From: Burkholderia catarinensis | Lineage (GTDB): Bacteria; Pseudomonadota; Gammaproteobacteria; Burkholderiales; Burkholderiaceae | Assembly (NCBI RefSeq): GCF_001883705.2 | Contig: NZ_MDEQ02000037.1 | Span: 1-59,462, forward strand | Direction of reading: 5' to 3' | Length of the DNA: 59,462 nucleotides | In this document: positions 1 to 8,418 of the stretch, in pieces | Position numbering within the stretch: position 1 is the stretch's first letter | Layout: each line of letters begins with the position of its first letter | The notes under the pieces: model-generated | The model's input: only the letters and a program-made list of their open reading frames with translations | Told to the model about the DNA's origin: nothing | The model's database searches: none | Position numbers and translations under genes: made by a program

Positions 1-213
1 CGCTGTTCGATGACGGACGGCTACGACTGCTATCAGAATGCTCTGGCCGAGCGGGTCAACGGCATCCTCAAGGGCGAGTTCCTGTTGCAACGTCCCGCTG
101 ACCTTGAGCAGGCCGCCAAGATGGTCGAACAGTCGGTTCGCATCTATAACCACGAGCGGCCACATGCCGCTCTGAAATACAAAACGCCCGATGCGGTGCA
201 TCGGGCGCTCTAG
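1..213 (+). CDS. IS3-family transposase OrfB, C-terminal fragment
   Basis: The frame is open from base 1, so the N-terminus lies outside the window. About 70 residues remain. They carry the end of the rve integrase catalytic domain: NALAERVNGILKGEFL, which holds the last acidic catalytic residue (Glu) of the DDE triad, then YNHERPHAALKYKTP, the typical C-terminal signature of IS3 OrfB proteins. It would catalyse cut and joining of the element ends. The gene may be intact upstream; nothing here shows a disruption. Confidence 0.85.
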   Translation, partial: RCSMTDGYDCYQNALAERVNGILKGEFLLQRPADLEQAAKMVEQSVRIYNHERPHAALKYKTPDAVHRAL

Positions 214-249
214 GGGCTGGATACTGTCAACCTATTCCAGGACTTGACA
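1..249 (+). mobile_element. Right end of an IS3-family insertion sequence
   Basis: The window opens inside a transposase reading frame that stops at 213. After the stop come TGTCAA (225-230) and its inverse TTGACA (244-249), and the sequence then changes to ordinary chromosome. IS3 elements end in CA, so TTGACA is a reasonable guess for the terminal inverted repeat tip. The left end, the target duplication and the subgroup cannot be seen. The exact boundary near 249 is inferred. Confidence 0.6.
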
Positions 250-322
250 CTGTCGTCCGCGCATCACGCGGGCTGACGGCACTTGCCCGGGCGGGCGCAG
301 CATGCGCCCTCGCCCGCCGGCA

Positions 323-643
323 TCACTTCTTCGCGTTGTAGTCGGGCAGCTCGCACGCCTCGGTGACGACGAGGTTGTTGTCCTTCGCGAAATTCAGCAC
401 GAAATCGAAAGCCATCGGCTCGACGTCGCGCAACCGCGAATCGAGGATCACGCATTTCAGGTCGCCGAGCATCGTCGGGCGCACGTACAGCGAATACTGG
501 AGACGCGCATTTCGCCCGCTCGCCCCCGGCCCGAAGCAGGCCATCACCCCGGCCAGACGTTCCGACCAATCGCTCGGGCGAAACTTTTTCCCGTCTTTCG
601 TGATGCCCTGGATAAAAAATTCGGTCGGAGGGGTTTCAGCCAT
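323..643 (-). CDS. DUF3579 domain protein
   Basis: A 106-residue protein starting MAETPPTEFF. The frame stays open further upstream, but this ATG gives the compact length usual for DUF3579 proteins of Betaproteobacteria. No signal peptide or membrane segment is visible. It has motifs such as FRPSDWSERLAG and a conserved central stretch around LQYSLYVRP. It is transcribed away from argF, the usual neighbour of this family in Burkholderiales. The function of the family is unknown, and the link with arginine synthesis is only by position. Confidence 0.8.
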   Translation of the reverse strand: MAETPPTEFFIQGITKDGKKFRPSDWSERLAGVMACFGPGASGRNARLQYSLYVRPTMLGDLKCVILDSRLRDVEPMAFDFVLNFAKDNNLVVTEACELPDYNAKK

Positions 644-1058
644 GTGGTTACCCAAGTGACGGCCCGGCGATGCCCAGGCGACGGCGCCTGGATACGCGAA
701 CACAAAGCTTGAATGGCCGGCGGCACAAGCACTCCGCGATATCCCGAAAACGGGACGCCGATGCGCGCCGCCGGTGTGCTGCACCGGATTTGTGCAGCGC
801 ACGGCTTGTGTCCGGCAGAGCGCGAGGAGGCTTGCCTGCCGGGCTGGAGAAAACTTTTGGATTATACCGCAGCGCGCCATCGCGCGCCGTCCCAAGCCCC
901 TCCTTCCCGTACCGCCGGCCGCATGCGGCGATCATGCCCCGCTTCTCTCCGCGGCTCGTCAAAGCACAGAAAATCCTTTATGCTGCTTTGAGTTATCCAC
1001 ACCCGACGGCGGCGCCGTCCGGCCTTGCTGCCGGGGGGAACCCGCCGTATTTCGCTTC
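644..1058. promoter_or_regulatory. Divergent region between DUF3579 and argF
   Basis: 415 bases without a convincing gene. On the plus strand TCGTCA (956-961), a 17-base spacer and TATGCT (979-984) form a plausible sigma-70 promoter for argF. A TATAAT lies on the minus strand at 866-861, towards DUF3579, but without a good -35 box. A perfect TTATCCACA (993-1001), the DnaA-box consensus, sits in the presumed argF leader. The promoter calls are pattern matches only. Confidence 0.4.
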
Positions 1059-1988
1059 ATGACCGCCAAAACCATTCGTCACTACCTGCAGTTCAAGGAT
1101 TTCTCGCTGGAAGACTACGAGTACGTGCTCGAACGCACGGGTATCCTGAAGCGCAAGTTCAAGAACTACGAGACCTATCACCCGCTGCACGACCGCACGC
1201 TCGCGATGATCTTCGAGAAGAGCTCGACGCGCACGCGCCTGTCGTTCGAGGCCGGGATCTTCCAGCTCGGCGGCCACGCCGTCTTCATGAGCACGCGCGA
1301 CACGCAGCTCGGCCGCGGCGAACCCGTCGAGGATTCCGCGCAGGTCATCTCGCGGATGGTCGACATCATCATGATCCGCACGTTCGAGCAGGAAGTGATC
1401 ACGCGCTTCGCGGAGAACTCCCGCGTGCCGGTGATCAACGGCCTGACCAACGATTACCACCCGTGCCAGGTGCTCGCCGACATCTTCACGTACTACGAGC
1501 ACCGCGGCCCGATCGCCGGCAAGACCGTCGCGTGGGTCGGCGACGCCAACAACATGCTCTACACGTGGATCGAAGCCGCGCAGATCCTCGGCTTCAAGCT
1601 GCGCCTGTCCACGCCGCCCGGCTACGCGCTCGACATGAAGCTCGTGTCGCCCGGCAGCGCGCCGTTCTACGAGGTGTTCGACGATCCGAACGAAGCATGC
1701 AAGGGCGCCGATCTCGTGACGACCGACGTGTGGACGAGCATGGGCTTCGAGGCCGAGAACGAGGCCCGCATGCAGGCGTTCGCCGACTGGTGCGTCGACG
1801 AGGAAATGATGGGCCACGCGAACCCGGACGCGCTGTTCATGCACTGCCTGCCCGCGCACCGCGGCGAGGAAGTGACGGCCGGCGTGATCGACGGCCCGCA
1901 GAGCGTCGTGTGGGACGAGGCGGAAAACCGCCTGCACGTGCAGAAGGCGCTGATGGAGTTCCTGCTGCTCGGCCGCCTCAAGCACTGA
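1059..1988 (+). CDS. argF: Ornithine carbamoyltransferase
   Basis: A 309-residue cytoplasmic enzyme that joins carbamoyl phosphate and ornithine to citrulline in arginine synthesis. The carbamoyl-phosphate motif STRTR is at residues 56-60, HPCQ at 134-137 and the ornithine-side HCLPAH loop at 262-267. Length matches the family (about 300-335). The start is MTAKTIRHYL; the open frame further upstream reads unlike protein and is ignored. No strong Shine-Dalgarno is visible apart from a G run at 1034-1038. A bidirectional terminator follows. The argF/argI/arcB paralogues share these motifs, but a lone gene without arcA/arcC favours the anabolic role. Confidence 0.96.
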   Translation: MTAKTIRHYLQFKDFSLEDYEYVLERTGILKRKFKNYETYHPLHDRTLAMIFEKSSTRTRLSFEAGIFQLGGHAVFMSTRDTQLGRGEPVEDSAQVISRMVDIIMIRTFEQEVITRFAENSRVPVINGLTNDYHPCQVLADIFTYYEHRGPIAGKTVAWVGDANNMLYTWIEAAQILGFKLRLSTPPGYALDMKLVSPGSAPFYEVFDDPNEACKGADLVTTDVWTSMGFEAENEARMQAFADWCVDEEMMGHANPDALFMHCLPAHRGEEVTAGVIDGPQSVVWDEAENRLHVQKALMEFLLLGRLKH

Positions 1989-2012
1989 CGCGCGCGGCAC
2001 CCGGCAACCCGT

Positions 2013-2045
2013 AAAAAAGCGCCGGTCGTCGATCGGCGCTTTTTG
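2013..2045. terminator. Bidirectional rho-independent terminator argF/murB
   Basis: An A run, stem AGCGCCG, nine-base loop, stem CGGCGCT and a T run. The A and T tracts on either side let it act for both convergent genes, which both end within about 35 bases of it. Confidence 0.88.
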
Positions 2046-2078
2046 TTTGGGTGCGCGAAAAGCGGCGCGGAACCCGCG

Positions 2079-3128
2079 TTACAGGCAGACGGGCTCGGGC
2101 TCGAGTTCGACACCGAATCGCGCGCGCACGTCGGCCTGGATCGCCCGCGCAAGCGCGAGCACCTCGGCCCCCGTCGCGCCGCCGCGATTGACGAGCACGA
2201 GCGCCTGGCGGTCGTGCACGGCCGCCGCCCCCAGCGCGCGCCCCTTCCAGCCGCAGCGGTCGATGAGCCAGCCGGCGGCGAGCTTGACCTGCCCGTCCGG
2301 CTGCGGATACGACACGACATCGGGCGCGCGGGTGCGCAGCGCGTCGAACTGCGCGGCATCGATCACCGGATTCTTGAAGAAACTGCCCGCGTTGCCGAGG
2401 ACGAGCGGATCGGGCAGCTTCGCGCGCCGGATCGCGACGACCGCGTCGAATACGTCGCGCGGGCTCGCCGCATCGGGTGCGATGCCCCCCGCGTCGAGTT
2501 CGCGCGTGACGTCCGCGTAGCCGAGCCGCGGCGTCCACTGCCTGGGCAGCCGGAACGTCACCGACACGATCGCGAACCGGCCGCGCCCTTCCCGCTTGAA
2601 GAAGCTGTCGCGGTAGCCGAACGCGCAGCGCGCGGCATCGAAGCGCTCGCTGCGCCCCGTCGCCAGCTCGACCGCGACCAGCGAGTCGAAATACGCCTTC
2701 ATCTCGAGGCCATATGCGCCGATGTTCTGGATCGGCGCGGCGCCGACGGTGCCCGGGATCAGCGCGAGATTCTCGAGGCCCGGCATCCCGTGCTCGAGCG
2801 TCCACGCGACGAACGCGTGCCAGTTCTCGCCGCCGCCGGCCTCGACGTACCACGCGTCGTCGTCCTCGCGCACGACGCGGCGGCCCGCGATCTCGTCGAG
2901 CAGCACGACGCCGTCGAAATCGCGCGTGAACACGACATTGCTGCCACCGCCGAGCACGAGTTGCGGCAGGTTCGCGACGCGCGGGTCGCGATGCAGCGCC
3001 TCGAACTGCGACGCATGCGTAATGCGCGCGGCAAAGCGCGCCGTCGCGGCGATGCCGAACGTGTTGTGCGCGGCGAGCGGATGGTCGGGAAGCAGCGACA
3101 GGGCGGAATCGTCAGGAGGCATCGGCAT
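2079..3128 (-). CDS. murB: UDP-N-acetylenolpyruvoylglucosamine reductase
   Basis: A 349-residue flavoenzyme that reduces UDP-GlcNAc-enolpyruvate to UDP-MurNAc with NADPH, the second committed step of peptidoglycan synthesis, in the cytoplasm. The FAD-binding part shows NTFGIAATAR and GGGSNVVF. GTVGAAPIQNIGAYG is the conserved flavin loop. NAGSFFKNP holds the catalytic serine, and a late glutamate lies in the C-terminal LEPEPV. Length and the Tyr-loop region fit the type I (E. coli-like) enzyme. It diverges from the YajQ-family gene with about 136 bases between and converges on argF. Confidence 0.96.
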   Translation of the reverse strand: MPMPPDDSALSLLPDHPLAAHNTFGIAATARFAARITHASQFEALHRDPRVANLPQLVLGGGSNVVFTRDFDGVVLLDEIAGRRVVREDDDAWYVEAGGGENWHAFVAWTLEHGMPGLENLALIPGTVGAAPIQNIGAYGLEMKAYFDSLVAVELATGRSERFDAARCAFGYRDSFFKREGRGRFAIVSVTFRLPRQWTPRLGYADVTRELDAGGIAPDAASPRDVFDAVVAIRRAKLPDPLVLGNAGSFFKNPVIDAAQFDALRTRAPDVVSYPQPDGQVKLAAGWLIDRCGWKGRALGAAAVHDRQALVLVNRGGATGAEVLALARAIQADVRARFGVELEPEPVCL

Positions 3129-3264
3129 TCGCGGTCACGTCGGCCCGGGCGGCGCATGGCCGGCCTTGGGCAAACGGAGGGGCATCGGTAAAATGGCAAA
3201 CAGTCCGCAATTATAGCGAGTGCCCGCGCGCGAGCCGGGTACCCGCATCTCAAGGGAGAATGCC

Positions 3265-3750
3265 ATGCCATCGTTCGACGTCGTTTCCGAAGCGAACATG
3301 ATCGAAGTGAAGAACGCCATCGAGCAGTCGAACAAGGAAATTTCGACGCGCTTCGACTTCAAGGGCTCCGACGCGCGCGTCGAGCAGAAAGAACGCGAGC
3401 TGACGCTGTTCGCCGACGACGATTTCAAGCTCGGCCAGGTCAAGGACGTGCTGATCGGCAAGCTGGCCAAGCGCAACGTCGACGTGCGCTTCCTCGACTA
3501 CGGCAAGGTCGAGAAGATCGGCGGCGACAAGGTCAAGCAGATCGTCACCGTGAAGAAAGGCGTGACCGGCGATCTGGCGAAGAAGATCGTCCGGCTCGTG
3601 AAGGACAGCAAAATCAAGGTGCAGGCGAGCATCCAGGGCGACGCCGTGCGCGTATCCGGCACGAAGCGCGACGACCTGCAGGGCGTGATCGCGATGCTGC
3701 GCAAGGACGTGACCGACACGCCGCTCGACTTCAACAACTTCCGCGACTGA
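3265..3750 (+). CDS. YajQ-family nucleotide-binding protein
   Basis: A 161-residue cytoplasmic protein beginning MPSFDVVSEANMIEVKNA, the canonical N-terminus of the UPF0234/YajQ family. The start is supported by AAGGGAGA at 3252-3259. The family has two RNP-like ferredoxin folds, and some members bind cyclic di-GMP and modulate transcription factors in Xanthomonas and Pseudomonas. That role is known for relatives and is not shown here. The ending DTPLDFNNFRD is also typical. It stands alone, divergent from murB and convergent with plsY. Confidence 0.93.
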   Translation: MPSFDVVSEANMIEVKNAIEQSNKEISTRFDFKGSDARVEQKERELTLFADDDFKLGQVKDVLIGKLAKRNVDVRFLDYGKVEKIGGDKVKQIVTVKKGVTGDLAKKIVRLVKDSKIKVQASIQGDAVRVSGTKRDDLQGVIAMLRKDVTDTPLDFNNFRD

Positions 3751-3826
3751 TCGCCGCCGATCCGTCCCGTCATCACGCCGGGCCCCGCACACGCGGCGCG
3801 CCCGGCGCGCGGCGACCGCCGCCTCC

Positions 3827-4465
3827 TCAGGCTTTCCCGCCGTCCTGCGCGCCGCCGTCCGCGGCCGCCTTCTTCTTGTCGCCGATCCGGCTCTCCTGCC
3901 CCGCCAGCAGCTTCGAAATGTTGCCGCGGTGGCGCCACACGAGCAGCACGCTCATCGCGAGCACGGCCCACGCGACCGGGTTGTGGCCCGTGCCGAACAG
4001 GAACACGTCGAACACCGGCGCGAACACGGCCGCCACCAGCGCCGCGAGCGACGAATAGCGGAAGAAGAACGCGACGATCAGCCAGGTCAGCGCGGTCGCG
4101 AGCCCGAGCACCGGATGCACGGCGAGCAGCACGCCGGCCGCGGTCGCGACGCCCTTGCCGCCCTGGAAGCGGAAGAACACCGGATACAGGTGGCCGAGGA
4201 ACACGGCGATCGCGACCCATGCGACCGCGACATCGGGCAGGCCGAAGTGCCGTGCAAGCCAGACGGCAATCCAGCCCTTGAACGCGTCGCCGACGAGCGT
4301 CAGGATCGCGGCCTTCTTGTTGCCGCTGCGCAGCACGTTGGTCGCGCCGGGATTCTTCGACCCGTACGAACGCGGGTCGGCCAGGCCCATCGTGGCGCTG
4401 ACGACGACGGCGAACGACACCGAACCGATCAGGTAGGCAACGAGGGCGGCGAGCAGGATCTGCAT
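3827..4465 (-). CDS. plsY: Glycerol-3-phosphate acyltransferase PlsY
   Basis: A 212-residue inner-membrane enzyme with about five hydrophobic segments. It acylates glycerol-3-phosphate from acyl phosphate, giving lysophosphatidate for phospholipid synthesis. Family motifs are clear: SKNPGATNVLRSG, KGWIAVWLA and GHLYPVFFRFQGGKGVAT. The start MQILLAALVAYLIGS puts the first membrane helix at the N-terminus; an upstream in-frame ATG would add a charged stretch without family support. The last 20 residues are a Lys/Asp/Gly-rich cytoplasmic tail. It lies downstream of ybaK on the same strand with a 121-base gap. Confidence 0.94.
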   Translation of the reverse strand: MQILLAALVAYLIGSVSFAVVVSATMGLADPRSYGSKNPGATNVLRSGNKKAAILTLVGDAFKGWIAVWLARHFGLPDVAVAWVAIAVFLGHLYPVFFRFQGGKGVATAAGVLLAVHPVLGLATALTWLIVAFFFRYSSLAALVAAVFAPVFDVFLFGTGHNPVAWAVLAMSVLLVWRHRGNISKLLAGQESRIGDKKKAAADGGAQDGGKA

Positions 4466-4586
4466 GCGGAGGACTCTTCTTTCAACGTATCGGTAAAGGG
4501 GCGGCGGTGCGCGGCAAGCCATGGCCGCAAGCCGAAACGGCGCCCATTCTACCGAACGAGCGCGGGCTGCCGCGAAGGTGAAACCC

Positions 4587-5078
4587 TCAGTCGACGCTCG
4601 CGCACTGTACGGGCTGCGCGCCGAGCAGCGACGTGAGCACCGCCGGCGCGAGGCTGACGAGGTAGCCGCGACGGCCGCCGTTCAGGTAGATCGTCGGCAG
4701 TTCGAGGATCGTCGCCTCGACGTAGACGGGCATGGCCTTGCGCGTGCCGAACGGCGACGTGCCGCCGACGAGATAGCCCGAGTGCCGGCTCGCGACTTCG
4801 GGCTTGCACGGCTCGACGCGCTTCGCGCCGATCTGCCGCGCGAGGTTCTTCGTCGACACGGTGCGGTCGCCATGCATCAGCACGATCAGCGGCTTCGCGT
4901 GTTCGTCTTCCATCACGAGCGTCTTCACGACGCCGTGCTCGTCGACGCCGAGCTGGCGCGCCGATTCGCCGGTGCCGCCGTGCTCGACGTATTCGTACGG
5001 ATGCTCGCCGAACGCAACGCCGTGGCGGCGCAACAACTGGGTTGCTGGGGTTTCGGACACGTGTCTGGATTTGCTCAT
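4587..5078 (-). CDS. ybaK: Cys-tRNA(Pro) deacylase YbaK/EbsC
   Basis: A 163-residue single-domain protein of the YbaK/ProX editing family. Relatives hydrolyse Cys-tRNA(Pro) made in error by prolyl-tRNA synthetase. Visible signatures are VVKTLVMED, the Lys-containing STKNLARQIGAKRVE and GYLVGGTSPFGTRK, which forms the active-site loop. No membrane or signal sequence. It is divergent from the acyl-CoA ligase (240 bases between) and lies upstream of plsY. Confidence 0.93.
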   Translation of the reverse strand: MSKSRHVSETPATQLLRRHGVAFGEHPYEYVEHGGTGESARQLGVDEHGVVKTLVMEDEHAKPLIVLMHGDRTVSTKNLARQIGAKRVEPCKPEVASRHSGYLVGGTSPFGTRKAMPVYVEATILELPTIYLNGGRRGYLVSLAPAVLTSLLGAQPVQCASVD

Positions 5079-5318
5079 GGCGGCATTCTAATGGCGAACG
5101 ACCGGCGGGCGCGCAAGGGCGGCGCCCGTGCCGGCGGTATACTCGCGGCCCGTTTTCCGCCGGGCGGCCTGCTGCGTCGCCGCAACGATTCCGCCCATCA
5201 TCATTGCGGACATCGCGAAGCGCTATTGCCCGATTGGCCGATTGTGGCGCGCGCGTCGTCATGGCACGATCGTTCGCAAACATCGCCGGCCGCCGCCCGC
5301 CCCTTTTCTGGAGACGCC

Positions 5319-6881
5319 ATGCCCTCGTCCATCCGTTCATCGGAGCCGCTCGACGTCGATGTGCTGCTCGCCGCGCTGCCTCGCCGCATCGCCGACGTGC
5401 CCGCGCGCTGGGCCGCGCAGGCGCCCGCGCACCCGGCGCTGATCGAGGACGCGCGCCGCCTGTCGTACGGCGACCTGTCACGGGCCGTCGATGCGGCGGC
5501 GGCGCTGCTCGCGAGTCTCGGCGTGCACGGCGGCGACCGCGTGATGATCGTCGCGGAAAACTGCGTCGCGCAGATCGTGCTGCTGTTCGCGGTTGCCCGC
5601 GTCGACGCGTGGGCGCTCGTGTCGAACGCGCGGTTGTCGGCCGGCGAACTCGACGCGATCGCCGCGCACGCGCGCCCCAAGCTGATCGCGTTCGCGACGG
5701 ATGCCTCGCCCGACGCGCGCACGCATGCCGCGCGGCACGGCGCGACGCCCGCGGGCGCGCTGCCGGTCGACATCGGCGCGTGGTCGTATCGCGTCGACGC
5801 AAGCGCGCCGGGCGAACCGGTGGCCGCCGACGGCGCCGCGCAATGCGCGGCGCTGATCTACACCACCGGCACGACCGGCGCGCCGAAAGGCGTGATGCTG
5901 TCGCACCGCAACCTGCTGTTCATCGCGGCGACGTCGAGCACGCTGCGCCGCGTGTCACCCGACGACGTCGTCTACACGGTGTTGCCCGTGTCGCATGTGT
6001 ACGGGCTCGCGTCGGTCTGTCTCGGCAGCCTGTACGCAGGCGCGACGCTGCGGCTCGCCCCGCGCTTCTCCCCGGAAGCCGTGCGCGTCGCGCTCGCCGA
6101 CGAAGGCGTCACGATCTTCCAGGGCGTGCCCGCGATGCACGCGAAGCTGCTCGAACACCTGCACACGCACGGCCACGCATGGCACGCGCCGCGCCTGCGC
6201 TTCGCGTATTCGGGCGGCTCGCCGCTCGACGCGAACCTGAAGGCGCGCGTCGAGCGCCTGTACGGCGTGCCGCTGCACAACGGCTACGGGATGACCGAGA
6301 GCAGCCCGACGATCACGCAGACGCCGCTCGACGCGCCGCGCGCCGACAGCTCGGTCGGCGTGCCGATTCCGGGCGTGGAGTTGCGGCTCGTCGCGCCTGA
6401 CGGCACCGACGTGCCGCCGGGCGAAGTCGGCGAGATCCGCGTGCGCGGGCCGAACGTGATGCTCGGCTACTACCGCAACGCGGACGCGACGCGCGCGGCC
6501 GTGTCGCCGGACGGCTGGCTGAGCACTGGCGATCTCGCGCGGCAGGAGGCGGACGGCGCGGTGACGATCGCGGGCCGCAGCAAGGAACTGATCATCCGGT
6601 CGGGCTTCAACGTGTATCCGGTCGAAGTCGAGCAGGTGCTGAACGCGCATCCGGACGTCGTGCAGGCGGCCGTGATCGGCCGCGCGGTCGAAGGCAACGA
6701 GGAGGTGCTCGCGTTCGTCGAGCTGGTGCCCGGCGCGGCGGCGGGCGCAGCAGCGTTGCACGCCTGGTGCGCGGAGCGGCTCGCGCCTTACAAACGCCCT
6801 GCGCACATCCGCGTGCTCGACGCGCTGCCGGCCGCGTCGACAGGCAAGGTGCTGAAGCACAAGCTGCGCGAACTGATCTGA
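5319..6881 (+). CDS. AMP-dependent acyl-CoA synthetase/ligase
   Basis: A 520-residue ANL-superfamily enzyme. It would activate a carboxylate as acyl-AMP and transfer it to CoA. The ATP P-loop is YTTGTTGAPKGVMLSH (near residue 183), the A5 motif GYGMTESSP, the A7/A8 region WLSTGDLARQ with FNVYPVEVEQ, and the C-terminal catalytic lysine lies in PAASTGKVLKHK. The start follows CTGGAGA at 5308-5314. The substrate cannot be read; overall it resembles medium/long-chain fatty acid or FadD-like ligases. It stands alone and converges on xerD, with a GC hairpin lacking a T run at 6890-6911 between them. Confidence 0.88.
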   Translation: MPSSIRSSEPLDVDVLLAALPRRIADVPARWAAQAPAHPALIEDARRLSYGDLSRAVDAAAALLASLGVHGGDRVMIVAENCVAQIVLLFAVARVDAWALVSNARLSAGELDAIAAHARPKLIAFATDASPDARTHAARHGATPAGALPVDIGAWSYRVDASAPGEPVAADGAAQCAALIYTTGTTGAPKGVMLSHRNLLFIAATSSTLRRVSPDDVVYTVLPVSHVYGLASVCLGSLYAGATLRLAPRFSPEAVRVALADEGVTIFQGVPAMHAKLLEHLHTHGHAWHAPRLRFAYSGGSPLDANLKARVERLYGVPLHNGYGMTESSPTITQTPLDAPRADSSVGVPIPGVELRLVAPDGTDVPPGEVGEIRVRGPNVMLGYYRNADATRAAVSPDGWLSTGDLARQEADGAVTIAGRSKELIIRSGFNVYPVEVEQVLNAHPDVVQAAVIGRAVEGNEEVLAFVELVPGAAAGAAALHAWCAERLAPYKRPAHIRVLDALPAASTGKVLKHKLRELI

Positions 6882-6936
6882 CGCCGGCAGGCGCGCACAG
6901 CGGAGCGCGCCGTGCCGGATGCGGGCGCCCCGCGCG

Positions 6937-7887
6937 CTAGCCGCGCGGGTGGTGTTGCGCGTGCAGCGTCCTCAGCCGCTCGCGCGCGACGTGCGTATAG
7001 ATCTGCGTGGTCGAGATGTCGCTGTGGCCGAGCAGCATCTGCACGACGCGCAGGTCGGCGCCGTGGTTCAGCAGGTGCGTCGCGAACGCGTGCCGCAGCG
7101 TATGCGGCGACAGGTGCGCGCGCACGTCGGCCTGCTGCGCGTGGCGCTTGATGATGTTCCAGAATTGCTGGCGCGTCATCCCGTCGCCGCGCGCGGTCAC
7201 GAACAGCGCATCGGCCGCGCGCGCGCCGAGCAGCGCCGGCCGCGCTTCGCGCAGGTAGCGCTCGATCCAGTCGTGCGCCACTTCGCCGAACGGCACGAGC
7301 CGCTCCTTCGAGCCCTTGCCCATCACGCGCACGACGCCCTCGCTGAGGCCGACCTCGACGGTCTTCAGCGTCACGAGCTCGCTCACGCGCAGTCCGCTCG
7401 CGTACATCAGCTCGAGCATCGTGCGATCGCGCAGGCCGAGCGGCGTGCCGATGTCGGGCGCGCCGAGCAGCGCCTCGACCTGCGCCTCGGACAGCGTCGA
7501 CGGAAACCGGGCCGCCTGTTTCGCGGACATGATCCGCAGCGTCGGGTCGGCGCTCGCGCGATGCTCCCGCACGGCCCAGCCGTAATAGCGCCGGAACACG
7601 GACAGCCGCCGGTTCGACGACGTCGCCTTGCCGTCGCTGCGCGCGGCGATGTAGCCCGTCACCATCGCCTCGTCGGCCGAATCGAGCGGCGCGTCGTGTG
7701 TCGCGGCCAGCCATTGGGAAAACAGCACCAGATCGCGCCGGTACGCGTCGAGCGTGTTGCGCGCGAGCCCGTGCTCAAGCCACAGCGCATCGCAGAACAC
7801 GTCGATCGACGCGCGGCTCGCGAGCAGCGCGGGCGACGCCGCGGCGGTATCGTCGCCGGCTTCGGGAGTCATCAATGGTTCGCTCAT
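6937..7887 (-). CDS. xerD: Site-specific tyrosine recombinase XerD
   Basis: A 316-residue recombinase that resolves chromosome dimers at dif together with XerC. It has an N-terminal SAM-like core-binding domain (about residues 25-110) and a C-terminal catalytic domain with all expected residues: Arg in ASGLRVSELV, Lys in GKGSKERLVP, HTLRH, the His in LLGHSDISTTQ and the nucleophile in IYTHV. The start codon overlaps the ogt stop by one base (TGATG), which implies translational coupling. XerD rather than XerC is judged from overall similarity. Nothing suggests a phage or integron integrase. Confidence 0.93.
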   Translation of the reverse strand: MSEPLMTPEAGDDTAAASPALLASRASIDVFCDALWLEHGLARNTLDAYRRDLVLFSQWLAATHDAPLDSADEAMVTGYIAARSDGKATSSNRRLSVFRRYYGWAVREHRASADPTLRIMSAKQAARFPSTLSEAQVEALLGAPDIGTPLGLRDRTMLELMYASGLRVSELVTLKTVEVGLSEGVVRVMGKGSKERLVPFGEVAHDWIERYLREARPALLGARAADALFVTARGDGMTRQQFWNIIKRHAQQADVRAHLSPHTLRHAFATHLLNHGADLRVVQMLLGHSDISTTQIYTHVARERLRTLHAQHHPRG

Positions 7888-8354
7888 CAATACGGCACGC
7901 CCTCGTGCGTCAGCAGCCAGCGCTTCACTTGCTGGTAATAGCCGTTGTCGTCGTGGTTCGCGAAACCGCCGAGGCCGCCCGCCGCGACGACGCGGTGGCA
8001 CGGGATCACGAGCGGGAAATAGTTCGCGCCGCACGCCTGGCCGACCGCGCGCGGCGCGCTGCCGATCCGCTTCGCGACCTGGCCGTAGGTCAGCACCGTG
8101 CCGGGCGGGATATCGCTGATCACGTTCCACACGCGATGCTGGAACGCGCTGCCGACTTCGGCGAGCGGCAGGTCGAAGCGCGCCGACGCACGCTCGAAAT
8201 AACGTTCGATCTGCTTGACCGCACGCTTCGCGAGCGGCGAATCCGGATCGACCGACTTCACCGATTCGGGCAGATAGACGATCTCGCGCACCACCGCGGC
8301 GTCCGTGCGGATGCCGACCTTGCCGAACGGCGCGTCGATGACTGCATTGAACAT
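7887..8354 (-). CDS. ogt: Methylated-DNA--protein-cysteine methyltransferase
   Basis: A 155-residue suicide repair protein that takes methyl groups from O6-methylguanine. The active-site motif PCHRV is present, preceded by GQACGANYFPLVI, along with the DNA-binding helix GTVLTYGQVAKRIGSAPRAVG. It lacks an Ada-type zinc domain, so it is a stand-alone Ogt. The chosen ATG gives the normal length; the frame upstream is open but unsupported. It sits between queG (64 bases upstream) and xerD (one-base overlap), so the three genes probably form one transcript. Confidence 0.93.
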   Translation of the reverse strand: MFNAVIDAPFGKVGIRTDAAVVREIVYLPESVKSVDPDSPLAKRAVKQIERYFERASARFDLPLAEVGSAFQHRVWNVISDIPPGTVLTYGQVAKRIGSAPRAVGQACGANYFPLVIPCHRVVAAGGLGGFANHDDNGYYQQVKRWLLTHEGVPY

Positions 8355-8418
8355 GGCCCTCTCCTGACCGATGGATGCGCGCGGTACCGCCGCGCGCCGA
8401 CGACACTTTACGCCGCCT

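Noticed and set aside
993..1001. DnaA box as a sign of a replication origin
   Set aside because: A single box, with no cluster, no AT-rich unwinding region and no dnaA, dnaN, parAB or repA genes nearby.
774..1058. An N-terminal extension of argF in the open upstream frame
   Set aside because: It reads as Cys/Arg/Pro-rich sequence over the promoter zone, and OTCases start about where MTAKTIRHYL does.
993..2000. A 335-codon open frame on the strand opposite argF, and many like it elsewhere
   Set aside because: High GC leaves few stops in shadow frames. The translations are Arg/Ala/Val/His-rich with no family likeness, and they overlap clear genes entirely.
6890..6911. GGCGCGC/GCGCGCC hairpin as a terminator between the acyl-CoA ligase and xerD
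   Set aside because: There is no T tract, and such GC dyads are common by chance at this base composition.
6937..7887. Tyrosine recombinase as the integrase of a mobile element
   Set aside because: It is the housekeeping XerD type by motifs and length, sits among tRNA and repair genes, and there is no att site or cargo.
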